Source: Incurvaria masculella (lineage: Eukaryota > Arthropoda > Insecta > Lepidoptera > Incurvariidae). Taken from it: a DNA stretch of 64,000 nucleotides. The notes beneath the pieces are model-generated. The model did no database searches, was not told where the DNA came from, and saw nothing but the letters and a program-made list of their open reading frames with translations. The position numbers and the translations under genes are program-made. Position 1 is the stretch's first letter, and each line of letters starts with the position of its first letter. The DNA lies in assembly GCA_946894095.1 (NCBI GenBank), contig OX335651.1, positions 5,168,501 to 5,232,500 of the forward strand, written 5' to 3'. Positions 12,801 to 26,025 of this stretch are shown here, in pieces.

Positions 12801-15800
12801 CAGTAGCCCCAATCTTAGCAGGTTTTGTGACTGTGGCTCCATTATTAGATGACTTCGGAGTCTTCTTTTTTGGAGTTTGCATGAGTACCTCCTTTACAAT
12901 TGTTTTTTCTAATTCAGATTCAGTGGGCAATGGATCCGTTAGCACCATTTCTTTGGAACTTGTTTTTGATGATAAAGGAGAGGCAGCAGGTTCTAATAAT
13001 GGTTCCAATGAAACTTCGTTTTCTTTAAGTTGTGATGTTACTTCAGCAGTTGCTTCCTCATGTTGTCCATCCGTTAATGGTTCATCTGCAGTTGGGACAG
13101 TTGTTGACTTCTTTTTCTTCTGACAAAACACAAAGTGTTTGTTAAGTGATGGTTCATTAGGAAACACCATATAGCACAAAGAACATTCATGAATAATATC
13201 TTTGGCTAATAGTGTTGGTTTCTTCTCTTTTTTTTCGACAGCAGAAACATCATTGTGTTGCTCGCGATGTTCTATTAGATGATGGAGTTTTCGGAAAGCT
13301 TTTCCACAAACATCGCACGTGGGTGATGCAGTCACAGTTTTGTCAGATTTATTTTCAAGGGCTGCCTGGCTCTGCGGAGAATTCTTCTTGTTGAGACCAT
13401 CATGAGTTTCTCTGTGCTCCACCAGATGGTGCAATTTTCTAAATGATTTGTCACAAGGCTCACACCTAAATGGTTCAGAAGGTTTTTCACTCTTTTTCTT
13501 GGGATTTTCTTTGGACAATAAGGGATCAGATTCTTTTTGCTTTGGTTCAAATCGATCTAATGAATTTTTCCTCTGAGGTCCCGAGTTAGTTGTAGTGTTA
13601 TGAATCTCCCTATGTTCTACTAAATAGTGAAGTTGTCTGAATTCTTTGCGACATATTTCACAACTCAAGACGGGCTTGTTTGCAACAACTGACGACTCTT
13701 TGTTATGAAGAGATCGGTGGTGAAGTAGATATGACAGCTGTCTGAATGTTTTACCACAGATCTCACAAGTGTGACTGACGACAGAACGAGGTCTACCTAT
13801 TTTTGTAACTTTCTGTTGACTTGCTGTACCTTCTATCTGCTTGATATTAGCTGTTGCACTTTGTTTCGATTTTAAATTGTCACCTTGCGTGTAGAGCGAT
13901 TTATTGTCATCAGTGGATGGGCTCTCATGTATGATTATTACATGGTCGGGTGCAGGTGAAACAAGTGATATGACATTGTGATTACTTTTGTTGGAATCTT
14001 GAGTGATGCTTATTATCTTTGAATCAGTTTTTGAATAGTCAATGCTGACATTTTCGCTGTTATTTTTCCCAGTATTTTTAAGAGTCTCAGAGGGATTTTC
14101 TTCCTTCTTAACTTTCTTTGGACTGGTTTCATTTTCAACGTAATAGTTTGGTCTCTTGGAAGGAGACTTTAAGAGACTGGAACAATGCTTAACATGTTTG
14201 AAAACAATATTTTCTGATCTAAATAACTTGTTACAAATCGGACAAACAATCTTGTCATTAATTTTACCCATGGTCCAATTTTCTCTGATGATTCCTTCTT
14301 CATCACTAATTTCATCCTCGGTATCATCAGATATTATGGAATTGTTCATATCTTTGTCACTAACTGACGTTTTTACCTTTTTGGGAGAGTCAGTTGTCTG
14401 AGACACTTCAGGCGAATTCTGTATTGGATATTTTCTTGGACGACCACGACCTCTTTTAGGTGTATTAACATCGGCCAATTTTTGTATGGCAGATTTAGTT
14501 TCTGTTAAAATATTTAATTCCTTTGTGTCCTTGTTCGGCTTTTCTTTTATGTCATCTTTCTTAGGTTCCTCAGCAACAGATGCTCTCCCGAGCAAATAAT
14601 TTTTTTTCGGTGCAATATTCTTAAAATCTCTTTTAATGATGGTAGCCTGTGATTTTAAGTCCTCGTGTATTTTAGGTTCTGATTTGCGCTTTTTCTTTTG
14701 CTGCTGCTCATCGCTTGGCTCTATGAGTTCAATAATTGGTGATTCAACTGGGGTAAGCACTTGTTTGCGTGGATGTTTATATTTTATAGTATTCTGATCA
14801 AACGGTTTTCCTTCATCTGCAGAACTCATAGCACCTGACGCTATTGAGTCACACGAACTCAATGCTTCGACATTATCAACTGCTGATATTTGCTTGGTTG
14901 CTGATAACTTCTGAGCAGAAGAGTTATGCTCAGAGTTAGATCCTACAAAGGGTATCTTGACAGGCTTATCTTCAATTATTTTAACTGGTTCTCTCTGACT
15001 TTTAGCTGAAAGGGCCGATTGATATGCCAATTGAAGTTTAGTGTGGTAGTTAATATTATGTGATGAATCGTTTGATTGCGAGGTCAGTATATTAAATGAT
15101 TCTACCGGTTCGTTGCTTGTTTTTTTGCCGGCATAAATAGATTGTGGAATATGAGAAGTATTTGATCGCTGAGATCCAAGCAAATTGATGCTTTTTTTCA
15201 GATTATTTTCAGTATGAATAGATCTTGTCACCATATCACGATTACATTTTGTTTCGTTTTCAAATGTTTTTTGCATGACACTATTTTCAGATGTAATCGA
15301 TTGGTTGGTTGAATTACGCCTAACAAATGTGTCGAATTCTACTTCAGTAATTCCAGATTTCTTATCTCCAGCGATGAGGCGAGGACGCTGTGCATTAATT
15401 TTGGAAACATTTCCTCTCAAATCTTTTTGCATTCCAGCTATGGAAGACTTTTTTGGGTCTTGAATTTGCTGAGGCACCCATGGCATATCTCCTGTAACCG
15501 GTTCACAATCTATAATTTCCTCGTCAGATTCCTCATCTTCACCAAATTTCTTGTCAGTAACGTCAGCTTTGTTACTGTTATTTAGTGGAAGTAAATTTGG
15601 AATTTTGCTCGGCTTATTTGCAAGTTCAGAGTTAGTCACCGATTCAGTGCTTTCAGTTTTAGGAATCGCTTTGTCTACACTTTTCCTACAATTAAGAACA
15701 TTTGATGCATACAAATTAGGGACAGGCTTTTCAAGCAACGGAATACCATGGAGTTCATTCATTTGTCGCTCAAGTTCATCTAAGGCGCTTTTATCCGAAG

Positions 15801-18800
15801 GATCAGGAATAGTTTTAATTGGTGCATATAGGAGTGAATGACGTGAAGTAGTGCCTTCTAATTGGTCTTTAATCATACCTTCGATGGTTTTATCAATCAA
15901 ACCTTTCATATCAGTAACAGGTAGTTTTGTGTTTCCATCAGGTTTATTAAGATGTTCAGCTTGCAAGGCATTTGTTAAATGCGCTCTTTCAAAGGTATCT
16001 GCTCGTTTCTTCAGTTCTAACCGTTTAAGATCATTTTTACTTGACGCTAATTGGTAAGATTTCGCTGGACTTAAACTAGGGTTGCTCGAAGGCTGTTTTT
16101 GGTCTTTTAACTTGCTCAAATATTCCTTTTTGTCACCCTCAGTCCACTTGCCAAAAGGAACTGGCTTACTTGGTGTTTCAATATCTATACGCAAAGGGGA
16201 ATCATAACTTTTTTCCTTCTCTTTAGGACTTGATTGTTTTTCTATAGATTTAATTTTGTTGTCGAGTTCTACTTTATTTTTCAAACTCTCAGAGTTCAAA
16301 GGCTCCACTGTTACAGGTGAAACCCTTTTCAAGCAAAATGCTTCACTGATATATTTATTTACAAACTTTTTTTCGTCTTCAACCTGTTTATTTTTATCCT
16401 CAATTTTCCTGACCATACTTTTCTTTAAATCTATATGTTTTACTTCGTTCTGTGTGATAATCTCTTTCGGATTGGGTTTGCAAGAATCTACACCGACATT
16501 TTCAGACTCCTTCGTGTCTGAAATAACAATACACTCTGAAGAAGGCTTGCACACAAGAGCTTTAACTTCTTTCAATTCCTCATTTGTGCTCTTCTTAACA
16601 TTACTGATTGGAGTCAGATTGAGTAGTTTCATGTTTGTATTTTTTAATGGAATATCATTTGTATCACTTTTACTTGATACGTCACTACCCTGTTTTAATG
16701 AAATTGTTGGTTTAATTTCAAGTGGAATTTTTTCTCTCTCTTTTTTGCATTTATCTTCTGTTGAGTCACTTCTCAAGACCCATTTGCTGACAACATTTGA
16801 CTTATTTGTTGGCAAGTCTTTTCTAGGATCCAACGATTTACCACCTACATACGGTTTGCTGTCATCAATAGTTTTGGCATCACCTGAAATGTCACCATAA
16901 CATTTTTGTTCTTCATTTTCATCTTTTTTACTCTCTAATGTATTTATTTTTGGATCGTTTACAGTTTCTTTCTTTGAATCAACTGACATTTTGTCTTGAT
17001 TTGTGTGTTTCTTATCATTCAAAGTACTATCAGTTTGTAATAAAGCAATTCCATCATTTGCTTTCACTACGAATACATTTTTTTCTTTTAAATCATCTTT
17101 TTCTGTAGGGGTATTATGTTTATCAACGGTTTCTTCACTGCGAAAAGGTACCTTATTAACAGCATCTAGCTTTGAGAGCAATGAACTGACAATTATCGAC
17201 TTCTCATTAGTTTTCAGGTTAGATTGATCTGTAGATACTTCAATAGTCTTTTTTATTGAGTCTGAATGTCGACTGGGATTCAAGGGCAAATTTATTGTTG
17301 TCTTTGTAAGTGGAACACCTTCTCTATTTGGTGATGAGTGAAGGGTCATAGATGTGAAATTTCCCAAAATTGGTGACTTTCTAGAACATTCTAAATTTTT
17401 CAGTGGATTTGGTTTAGGTTTCGATTCTAATGTTCCCTCTGAGTGCTTAGGGCGATCACTGCCAATCAATTTAGATTTCTGACCAGAAACTTTGTCAGAC
17501 TTTGCAACTGAATCCTCTTTTGCTGCTGAATTGATTGCAACTGTTTTGCAATTTATCGTGTTGTCCTGAACCAGAGCCTTGTTCACATCTTTGATAGGTA
17601 GGTGTGAAGGCTTTTCCGATATAAGACTTTCCTTCTCCTTGGATTCCTAAAAAAATACAACAGAAATACCATCAATTAAATTTTACAAATTTTGCTATTC
17701 CTTTCCTTTCTTAGAGTTTGAGAAATACTTTTAGGAAGAGATAAATAGGAGGAGTGATAAAACTTATATTATGTGTATTTTTATTTGACTTGGTATTGAA
17801 GTAACTTTTACAAAATGGAGTCATAAATTATTAAGAGCTGTTATCTAAATGAAGTTAATAGACGGCGTTTAGCCATTCACATTCAAACTTTCGATCGTTA
17901 GTTCTTACTTTTCAAAAACGTTTTGAATAGAAATGCAAATCATTTCAGTTTGATATTCTACACAGACTGACTTTCAAGGATGTGGCAGAATGCAATTACA
18001 CCCTGGGTAACATTAATGTTTACAATGAAGGAATGAATTTAAAAAAGTCCACTACTTCAGTGGTTAGGAAAACAGCAATAGGCTCGTCAATTGTTTCAGT
18101 GAAACTAAAAAAGGAGTTCGCCTATTATTCATCGGTAAAAAGTGGTGCCAACTTTAATGTTATACAATGAAACCAGTTCTTTCACATATTTTGACAATAT
18201 ATGAAATTAAATATTGAAAATAAACCTCAATAATTGAAACTGGCAAAACTATAAGAAATGATCGTTATCGGCAAAACTATCAGAAAAAAACCTGTTATCG
18301 AGAGCCCGTCGACAGAGAGACGTCAGCATTAAAAAGTTTAACTTTACCTTCTTTTTTCGTTCTTCTAGCTCTTCATCAGTGATAGGGACTTCTTCATATA
18401 CTTCTAGGTTTCCTTCGCCAAACTCTCTGCAACACATGTGAATTCAAGTTTTAAAAAAAATATTGGCGACTGATGATGTTGACACGATTGCCCATTGTTA
18501 CTAAAATCTATGAAAGCCTTCATAGATTTTAGTAAGAAACCCTTTTTTTTTACCACCATGTTGAATATCAATGTCATTGCGGAGCTTGGATGAGTTACAG
18601 CGAAGAAGAACTGGCAAGAAACTCTGCTGGTTTTTTTTCAAAGTCCACTTAGTCTAAGTTTACAAAAGTATTTAGAGTCACAGATAAAAATGCTAAATTA
18701 ATATGAATCGTCGAGAATCAACAGTTTATTTGTAAAGACCATGCCCGCCATATAGCATGATGCCAATTGGAGCAAGCCAGTCCCCACAAACAGCATCCGT

Positions 18801-21800
18801 TCACGAGCATCACGCCAGGCACAGGCATCGCCTTTATCAACCATATTTTAGGGAAAGAGGAGACCCGAACCTAGCGTCGCCGCAAGCTAGGACCTTAAAG
18901 CGATGCTCTACTCCAATGGCAACATGAAAAGATTTTGAAAGCTTTGTACGATGAAGTTTTAACACTATTATTTCTGTCATGTATCGAACTCGAATGACCT
19001 CTATGCACATATTTTATGCATTAGCAATGTCTTTACCATCATTGAAAGAAGTAGAATTAGTTTAACGAAACTGGGTGCAAAAGGGTATCCCCCCTTTTTG
19101 TAGTAAGTTCATTAACACACTTACCTCCTCCTCCTTGCCCCGCAGTGTGATTACGAAATGCAAAATTATGTTTAGGTTCTAGATCTACCCCAATCTGACA
19201 GATTTTGTATGCGAAAGCTGTCAGTTTGACAGCTTCCCTGCTGGAAAACAGGCGAGGCTCTGGCGACCGAGAAATGGCGGCATAACCATACACCTGAGTA
19301 GACTCGGAAGAGGCATTGGTAGCTTTGGAGACTAAATACCTCCTAAAAGACAGCACAGTCTTGCCTGCTGCCACAAAAGGGGGTCAGAAATGACCCTCAG
19401 CACATACCGTAAGCCTGTGGTCATGTCTCGCAGGAACGGGGGCCTTTGCTTAGCCACCCGGGCTGCGAGGAAGACCACCTCTCTAATTACCCCAATCCTA
19501 CTGTGGGCAACGTGCCAAGATGATGAATGGCTGGTGGGTGAACCAGTCTCCTACGCCAAACCTTGATGTTCTGGCAGCCATCATTGAACATGCCTTCTCC
19601 CGGGAAGGGGTGTCACCCTGCAAGTGACCTTTTAGATTGACCCGACTCGTGGGAATAAATATGAATTCTGAAAACACCTCTCAAAACAATCAAATAAAGA
19701 ACGCGCTAACCCTGCAGATGTTCCACCCCGGTCTCTTTCATAGACCACTATTGCACTCACTCTCAGACATACGTCATAACAGTGCTACCGATGACACAAC
19801 AAAAGAAATACCCAACACGGAAGAAACAATCTGGACAGAAGTGTCGAACAAACAAAGGCGACGAAACAGTCCAGGGAGTGAAAGGATACTAAAACACGAA
19901 ACAAACAAATGCGCCGTGGTATATGACCAACTCTCAACTTCATCGCGACCTAAAGATACCAACGGTTAAGGAGGAAATAACGAATAAACTTAAACCTATG
20001 CAAAACGCCTACAGAAGCATCCCAACCAACTAGCCTGCAAATTGATGGATAAATCCACCCCCACCTTCTGCAGAATTAAAAGAATAACTCCCCAAGACCT
20101 TATAAATATCTGAAACATATAGATTAGCCACTGAGCATGCAAGAACGAAAGACAACTCAAAAACTCTAGCTAAATGCCTGCATAGGCAGACCGCCAGATT
20201 AAAAGATAAAAAAAACCCCTGATCAGCAGCCCAGTCCCGCTGTGAGTTTAAGACTTCGCAACCGGGCGATACCTTTTTTCCCGCTGTGACTTACCCTCAA
20301 AAGTGGTTTGCAATAAATCAGGGTACATTTTGCAAAATATTATACCCAATCTGGTAACTCAAGGGCCCGATCCGAATCATCGCAAATTTCAGCACATACA
20401 GCCCTGTGACAGACGGACGGACGGACAGCGGAGGCTTAGTAATAGGGTTCCGTTTTCACCCTTTGGGTACCAGAGATCCAAAATTTTGCTCAAAATAGCT
20501 TTATTTGATTGAACTAGATGTCTGATGACCATTGGCATTGTAAAATTGTGTTTGTTTTCCAAGTTATAACGTCCGAAAGTTCGGATTTTTCGCGCGTTTT
20601 ATGCAATAACTTTGGACGTGGATTACGCAATGATAAAGTAAGAACATCTTAAAAAGATTAGGCATCAGACATAGCTTATTTAATCAAGATTTATAATCTA
20701 TTTGGTTTTCATTAGATTTTTGACTACAGCAGTCGTGGTTTACTTTTAGCTACAAGTCGTTTTGAAATTAAAATTTTCGTAAATCTTACCAAATCATACA
20801 TTATGCACATTGTCTTTTTTGTGGACAGTTTGCATCTTCCTCATCACGGAGCCTGTCTTATTCTTAGAAACAGAGAAGGTCCCAGAGCGCAACAGCACGG
20901 TTTTGTACCGTGCCCGCAAATGAGTTGAGGCCGCCGAGTTGGGCCACCTTAATACGGCACTGGTGACAGCTAGATGACAAACAATGGGCTCGTCACTAGT
21001 GATGTGTGCCCGAAAATTGGCAGTCACGAGGTTGACATTAGTCAGCCGCTGGAAACCTTGAAACCGAATATTTGGTTATCGGGAGCCAGAAATCAGCTGG
21101 CACGCATTACATTTTTTCTCAAAATTAACGGGTTAACGATGACTGATGATGTGGGGGGAGGGGGTTCGTGCATCGATGAAGTAGTTATCTGTGGGAGATA
21201 CTCCGTGCCGTCCGTCGTTCTGCTGCGAATATACGTGGCTGTTTCAGTATATAGATGCGAGAAGGAATGTTTCCGAGACAATATGAAAGGAATGTTTCAG
21301 CAAAAAAATTTAACTTACCAAAAAGTTCCAAGAACGGAATACTTTTAAAACTGAATTTTGGCACATATTGCGGTCACAGAGGCGGGCGACGCACGCACAC
21401 AAGCTCGCTGAACGCGGTTAGAAAAGACGCGCCTTGCCACCTCAGTTCCATTCCAGCCTGCCGTAACCACTTGCGAGTGCACACTTGTACCTATCTCCAA
21501 TATACTGTCTTTCTGCACGAACCTGCCTACTTCATTGATTAGACTCACCTAGCTTCCCGTAGACAGTCAAGCGCACACACACACACAATCGAACCTGTTA
21601 TCACTAGAACATGTCTCGCTCTGTCGCACGAGGCGTAAATAGGACAATCTCGTAAGTTTGTAAGGGCTCGTGCTCATATCAAGCTTAGAGGCACAATTCA
21701 CATGCATGACAGAGATATGAGGAACTCCAATGGGATAATTTGTATAATAATTGAAAAAAAAAAAAAATTGTCTTCGTGACGCACGAGCTCTACATCCGCA

Positions 21801-22765
21801 CCAGTGTCCCGTCTCACCAAATATCCGTCTTGCCGACCAACGGACCCACGTTCGGGGCGCCTAGCGCCATCAGTGTACAGCCGCTCGAGCCGAATGCAGA
21901 CAAGCGTTTACTCTTAAATGTATCTCATATGTAAAGAGAAATTATCCCGAATACGCCAATGATACCTAGTATTACTTAATATACTTTTATCGAAATATAC
22001 GTGTAATTAATTTACAGTCCCCATGACCAATGGGTTAGTATAGAATGAGATAAAAAGAGCGAAAAGCAATTACCTCACTTTTAGAAACTTGAATAGGGGT
22101 TGCTGTCCTTCCTCTTCCAGGATCTGAATTGCATTCAGTTCTCCCCCCTCATCCTTACGGTACAAATAGAGTCCATTGCCGATGTCCACAGCATCTACAT
22201 TGTTCCCGTCGATCTGAAGGATAACATCATAATTCATAAACGGCTGCTCCGGCGACGTGCCCACATCCGCATCGCCCAGCTGCGATTCCGATATGTCCTT
22301 AAGTGTGAGGCCGGCGTCCGTGCTGAGTGCAAGATTTGCACTCTCGATAGGTTCACATATCACCTTCTCCATTGGCCGACTAGCCTTTCCCTCCTCCTCT
22401 TCGTTTGTGTTTGATGCATCATCGTCGATCACGAGGCCATCACCATCGTTTGAATTGTAGTCATCGAATATGTCCACACCGCCTGACAGGATATTCCGAG
22501 CTTCAATGTGCCCACCGAACCCGCCCTCCGCCTGAGAAATTGGCGAAAGTCCGGGTGCGAAGCCATCGTCGACGGGTCGAGCTGGTGTGCTTCCCAAGGG
22601 GTTGGCTCCCTTCTGCTTTGGCGAGCTGCCTTCGTCGTCCGAGAACGAAAGGTAGGTAGAGGTGTCGGCGACGGTGTTGTCCGCGGTCTGGAAGCCAGGA
22701 TCACTCGAGTCGGAGTCGTCCGGCGAGGGTCCGGCCTCGGCGCGCAGACGGCTTACTCTATCCAT
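9832..22765 (-). CDS. Large C2H2 zinc-finger and AT-hook nuclear protein, 4 exons
   Basis: Exons by splice phase: 22074-22765, 18348-18426, 12174-17646 and 9832-10064. They join without a break into 2,158 codons plus TAA. The N-terminal ~255 residues are acidic and serine-rich, ending in a short ordered-looking block (YDVILQIDGNNVDAVD). A long lysine/serine-rich disordered region follows. An AT-hook (KRGRGRPRKYP, about residue 1323) precedes zinc fingers at about 1390 (C2HC), 1551, 1585, 1651, 1702 (C2H2) and 1747 (C2HC). GRP motifs near 1541 and 1878 may be further hooks. The last exon adds a variant finger with C-x-C spacing at about 2090 and a basic tail. It probably binds DNA as a chromatin or transcription factor. 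The specific orthologue is not recognised; woc/row-type proteins are a candidate to test. The start is the first ATG of the frame in exon 1. The exon structure is firm and the function is inferred. Confidence 0.88.
10587..11871 (-). mobile_element. Complete mariner (Tc1/mariner) transposon
   Basis: 1,285 bp bounded by TA on both sides. The terminal inverted repeats of about 28 bp run TTAGGTTGGGGAAAAAGT at the left and the complement of ATAGGTCGGGGAAAAAGT at the right. The length is typical of mariner. It lies in the last intron (10065-12173) of the zinc-finger gene, in the same transcriptional direction. One intact transposase fills it. Confidence 0.93.
10664..11689 (-). CDS. Mariner transposase, apparently intact
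   Basis: 341 residues, the usual mariner length (about 340-350), with no stop or frameshift. An N-terminal paired-type helix-turn-helix region is followed by the linker motif WVPHEL. The DD34D catalytic triad is visible as ITGDEKW, HHDNARPHTS and YSPDLAPSD. The enzyme cuts and joins its own terminal repeats at TA sites. The subfamily is not settled by eye. Full-length reading frame plus paired terminal repeats suggest a young, possibly active copy. Confidence 0.95.
   Translation of the reverse strand: MSESNEEIRYILKFYYKKGKNATQAAKKICDVYGPSAVSVRVAQIWFKRFQSGNFDVKDARRSGRPITDKMDAIFEKVEQYRHISSYDVAEELGIDHKTVLAHLKKTGYTKKLDIWVPHELTERNLMNRVLICDSLLRRNETEPFLKKLITGDEKWITYDKNVRKRSWSKAGQASQTVAKPGLTRNKVMLCVWWDWKGIIHYELLPPGRTIDSELYCEQLMRLKQEVERKRPELINRRGVVFHHDNARPHTSLATQQKLREFGWEVLMHPPYSPDLAPSDFHLFRSLQNSLGSVRLTSREDCQNHLSRYIDQKSQYFYSNGIMSLPTRWQKVIEQNGTYIL
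18498..18535. other. Perfect 17-bp inverted repeat with 4-base loop
   Basis: TTACTAAAATCTATGAA, loop AGCC, then its exact complement. It lies in the first intron of the zinc-finger gene, 72 bases 5' of exon 2 on the minus strand. It could form a tight hairpin in the pre-mRNA. Confidence 0.7.
19075..20290 (+). pseudogene. Decayed LINE 5' region with ORF1-like start
   Basis: Within intron 1 of the zinc-finger gene. A GC-richer leader precedes a 102-codon frame (19661-19969) with low-complexity polar N-terminus and a TEVSNKQRRRNSPG segment like the gag-like ORF1 of Jockey-type LINEs, followed by stop-ridden sequence of similar composition. Assignment rests on general resemblance only. Confidence 0.35.
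20385..20466 (+). repeat. Fragment of GGACGGACGGACAG / GGGTTCCG repeat
   Basis: Matches the very common lepidopteran repeat also seen at 36797-37045. It runs straight into the truncated left side of the TTAA-element copy 5. Confidence 0.5.
20468..20948 (+). repeat. Right-hand part of TTAA-flanked element (copy 5)
   Basis: Begins at the GATCCAAAATTTTGCTC block, lacks the left terminus and ends GTTGGGCCACC followed by TTAA. It lies in intron 1 of the zinc-finger gene. The rest of intron 1 (20950-22073) shows a short CA run near 21571 and no recognised coding sequence. Confidence 0.7.
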
Positions 22766-22790
22766 CGCTCGAACGCCCCGTTGCCACCAT
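22758..22790 (-). promoter_or_regulatory. Upstream ORF overlapping the zinc-finger start codon
   Basis: An ATG lies 25 bases 5' of the zinc-finger start, in another frame. It opens a 10-codon ORF whose TAG falls just downstream of the main ATG, so it overlaps the main start. Such uORFs commonly lower initiation at the main start; here this is inferred from position only. Confidence 0.4.
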
Positions 22791-23165
22791 TCCTGCGGTG
22801 CGTGCGTTTGTGAACCTGTGCCGGTAACTTGTCACGAGAGCGAACCAATTTACACAAATATCTTCCGATAGGACTCCTTTGAACCTCTACGGATTTGACA
22901 CGTACAGAAGAGAGAGTTAAGCACTTCTTTGCCCGCTTAAACTTGCAGGACTTCCACAACTTTGCCCGATCGATGGAACCAGGGAGCTACGTGCGCGACC
23001 ATTTATTGGTTTCTTCCACTACGTCGTGCCACTTACAGCAAGCGTGTACGAACAATGCCGCGGTCATTCACATCAATCGACAACACAACATCGCAAATAC
23101 AAAGATGGACGCACTAATGTTGCCAGTTTGCCAGACGAGTGTCCGACGGACGCAACATGTTTCAT
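22791..23165 (-). promoter_or_regulatory. Probable 5' UTR and promoter region of the zinc-finger gene
   Basis: Moderately GC-rich sequence directly 5' of the first coding exon. No TATA box stands out. Plus-strand frames in this stretch (for example from 22895) look incidental. Confidence 0.35.
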
Positions 23166-23505
23166 AGTTGCCATAGGAAAAAAAAAATTGCACATGGAAC
23201 TTATGTAATAGGTACTCGTAATCTGTTGTAAATCAGTAGGGGCATTATTCTGAATTTCTTATTTACATGATTTCCCTGGCTATTATTATTTTTGACGAAT
23301 ACCTTATCGAAAAATATACCTTAGCGAAAATATACCTATTTAAAAACTAACATTAAGATGGTATGACCAGAAACTTCTAGACCTACGGAGGGTCCTCAAG
23401 TTTCTGAAAAATTGAACTTCACATTTTTGGGGGTCACGGAAATCAAAATCGTAGCCACTGGATAAAATTCAGTTAACCGCGATGCATAAGCCCCTCTTAG
23501 CCCCG

Positions 23506-23660
23506 ATTGCACGAAGAGACGGCCGAGTTAATCAATGTTCAAACACGTCACTTTTAGTGAACCGCATGGAGGTCCTTCCATACTGTCCATACAAAGTGAC
23601 GTGTTTAATCGTACGTTGACGTTGATTTTGATTTTTTGTTCTTTCGTGCACTCGGCCCTT
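23506..23660 (+). mobile_element. Short hairpin MITE with GCACGAA termini (copy A)
   Basis: The ends are inverted (CGATTGCACGAAGAGAC at the left, GTTCTTTCGTGCACTCGG at the right) and an inner pair of CACGTCAC / GTGACGTG arms forms a second stem. A sister copy in opposite orientation is at 48384-48541. From 23,760 to 24,820 no feature is recognised. Confidence 0.6.
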
Positions 23661-24825
23661 ACTCTATGTACTGTGTATAACAGAAAAGGAGAGAACACAA
23701 GTAGGCGACAACCCTTACATCAATTCGAAATGTGGGTTTTCGGAATGTATTTATTTATTTGAAAATTTTGAAGATAGGACAGAATTTACCGTTTTTTTTA
23801 AAAAACTGCGTACACCATAGACCTAACATGCGCTATTTCTATGGTGTACACTAACTAACAAACCGATTTTTTTATTTTATGATAACTGGCTAGTATTGAT
23901 AACACGAATGTTGTTTTAATCGCTGGGAATAAAAAAATACAGTCATTTTAAATATTAAAAAAATTGTTTTTTTTACATTCCCTTATATAATTTTAAAGAC
24001 ATCCCCGATTGGTCCAAATGTTTTATTTTGAAATGTCCCTTCCCTTTTTGTGTATTCATAAACATACATGCCATAATATTATTAAAAATAAATCCTTTGC
24101 ATTTTTTAACTTACTATCACATTTTTGATATAATACCTTTATTTATAAATACATTTGTGTTTTTTTTCAGTTGTCACAGAAATGCGACACCTTACATTTT
24201 AAATTATTGTCATGAATCCATGTATTCCACCCAGTTTCCAATTTCGAAAATCTTTACTACTCGCACACATACACACAATGTTCGAGTCACGACTAAAAGA
24301 AAGCGCACGTGTGGAATAGCCGGATAACCGACTCCGTCGAAGGTAGCGCACTAATCACAAAAGTTCTAAGTTCTCGTAAAACTGGAGGGGTGCGCGGTGC
24401 ATCGCGCTTATCTGAAATCGACTGGGATACATGAAATCAAATACGGATTACTATATGAATTCGACTTTTTGAGATATTTTTAAGAAAAAATATGTATTTA
24501 GTCAATAATATTTGTATTTTATTCATGTTCCATTATTAAAATAGAAGTGCCGTATTCAGAGTGAACCTGTAAAAACTTAATGCGGGATTAGCACCGAACT
24601 TACAATACAAAAACCGGTTTAGTCCGACCTTAAAACGCGTACTAAAGTTAGCCCCAGCCACTCTGAATACTGCTGTACGTTTTTAAAATCGTGTTTTTTT
24701 ATGTAAGCTTTCAAACATGTTCAACGACCGCGGTAACCTCAAAAGTAATTTTATAACAGTAGTATAATGTTAATGTTTCTTCTAGGCTAATAATGTTGAA
24801 AGTATACACGAACAATAATATCCTG

Positions 24826-25085
24826 GGGGTAAGCCCGCCCGGTAGGGCGAGCATGGACATATGGCAACTTAGGCACAGAATACGATTGCAGTAACGACAA
24901 AACTGGACTGTAGGCCCAAGTCTGATTCAGCTGAGATTTCCATAAAGTTCAATGTAGTCGTGCTCATAAAGGGAAGGTCCTGGTATGACACCTAATTCCT
25001 TCGGGAATGTAGGGTGTTGGTCTAATATCATAACGGCAGTTGTGTGGCCTATTGCCACTATGTCAGGTACCATAAAAACAATCTC
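24826..25085 (+). repeat. Headless SINE body copy
   Basis: Matches the shared SINE body (AGCCCGCCCGGTAGGG, CAATGTAGTCGTGCTCATAAA, GGAAGGTCCTGG, CACCTAATTCCTTCGGGAAT) without a pol III head. No gene is seen between 25,090 and 26,000. Confidence 0.6.
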
Positions 25086-26025
25086 CTGAGTAGGCCCAAT
25101 TTCCGTGGAGGCAGCCTATCTACTCATTAAAGCCAAAACGAGATAGTCACAGATGAAAGTGAGACACTTTCGCCTGACATCAATAAACATCAAAGGTTAT
25201 GTTGTGTCATTGCACTCTAATTACGATAATTAGAACGGGAAAACACTAGAGTCAATCGTTGTGACTCACCGGTGACACATAGGTGAGAATCTCGTGAGTA
25301 GACCCCCAGCACTTGACTAGCAGCAAAGAGTATGTAAGCAATTCGGCGCTTCGTTATCACAGAACATAAAATATCCTAACGTTCGTTATGGTTCCCCACT
25401 TATCACGACAGAAGCCCGATTCTGCTATTTGTCCAATTTCAAACCATTTGACCAAACAAAACACACTAGGTTTTGAGTGCGGTTTTCAGAAATCGGTATT
25501 CAGCTAATTCATCTACGGGTTATGTTAGTGTCTATGGTATGGTTTGTCATGAATGCCGCCTAAAGGGTAAAATCAATTACTGTTTTTTGACAGTGATCTT
25601 CTTTATCTAAAATCTGATACGAACAGAAAGAGACGTGTCTAAAATCAATGCTCGCATATAGGCCAACATGCTTTTCTGATGTTGCCATGTCGAGCAATTC
25701 CCTTTTATGAAGTATTTTTTTAAGACAATAATTTCTGAGGCACGAGTTTTCTCGATTTCTCGTATACACGTTGCTTTTAATTTATTAAAATATTAGTAGA
25801 AAAAGCTTAATTTGATTTTTAAAATTATCATGAATCAATTAATTATTTTTTTCATTATGTTTAACGTAATCAACATCACATAAATGGGTAAATAATAACA
25901 CGTTTGGTATCACTCGGAAGTACTCAGAACCACTCGGAACCTAACCTCCAACTCATCGCAAAAGCGATTCTACTCTTACTTGGATTGCGTTCGCTGTGCT
26001 ACCCAAAAGTGTTAAGAGAAAGACA

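Noticed and set aside
12398..13123. Long plus-strand frame (241 codons)
   Set aside because: It is antisense to the confirmed zinc-finger exon, with a composition that mirrors that exon; no domain is recognisable.
16256..16900. Plus-strand frame of 214 codons
   Set aside because: Also the antisense shadow of the large zinc-finger exon.
22895..23167. Plus-strand 90-codon frame upstream of the zinc-finger gene
   Set aside because: No recognisable domain; lies in the probable 5' UTR/promoter of the minus-strand gene.
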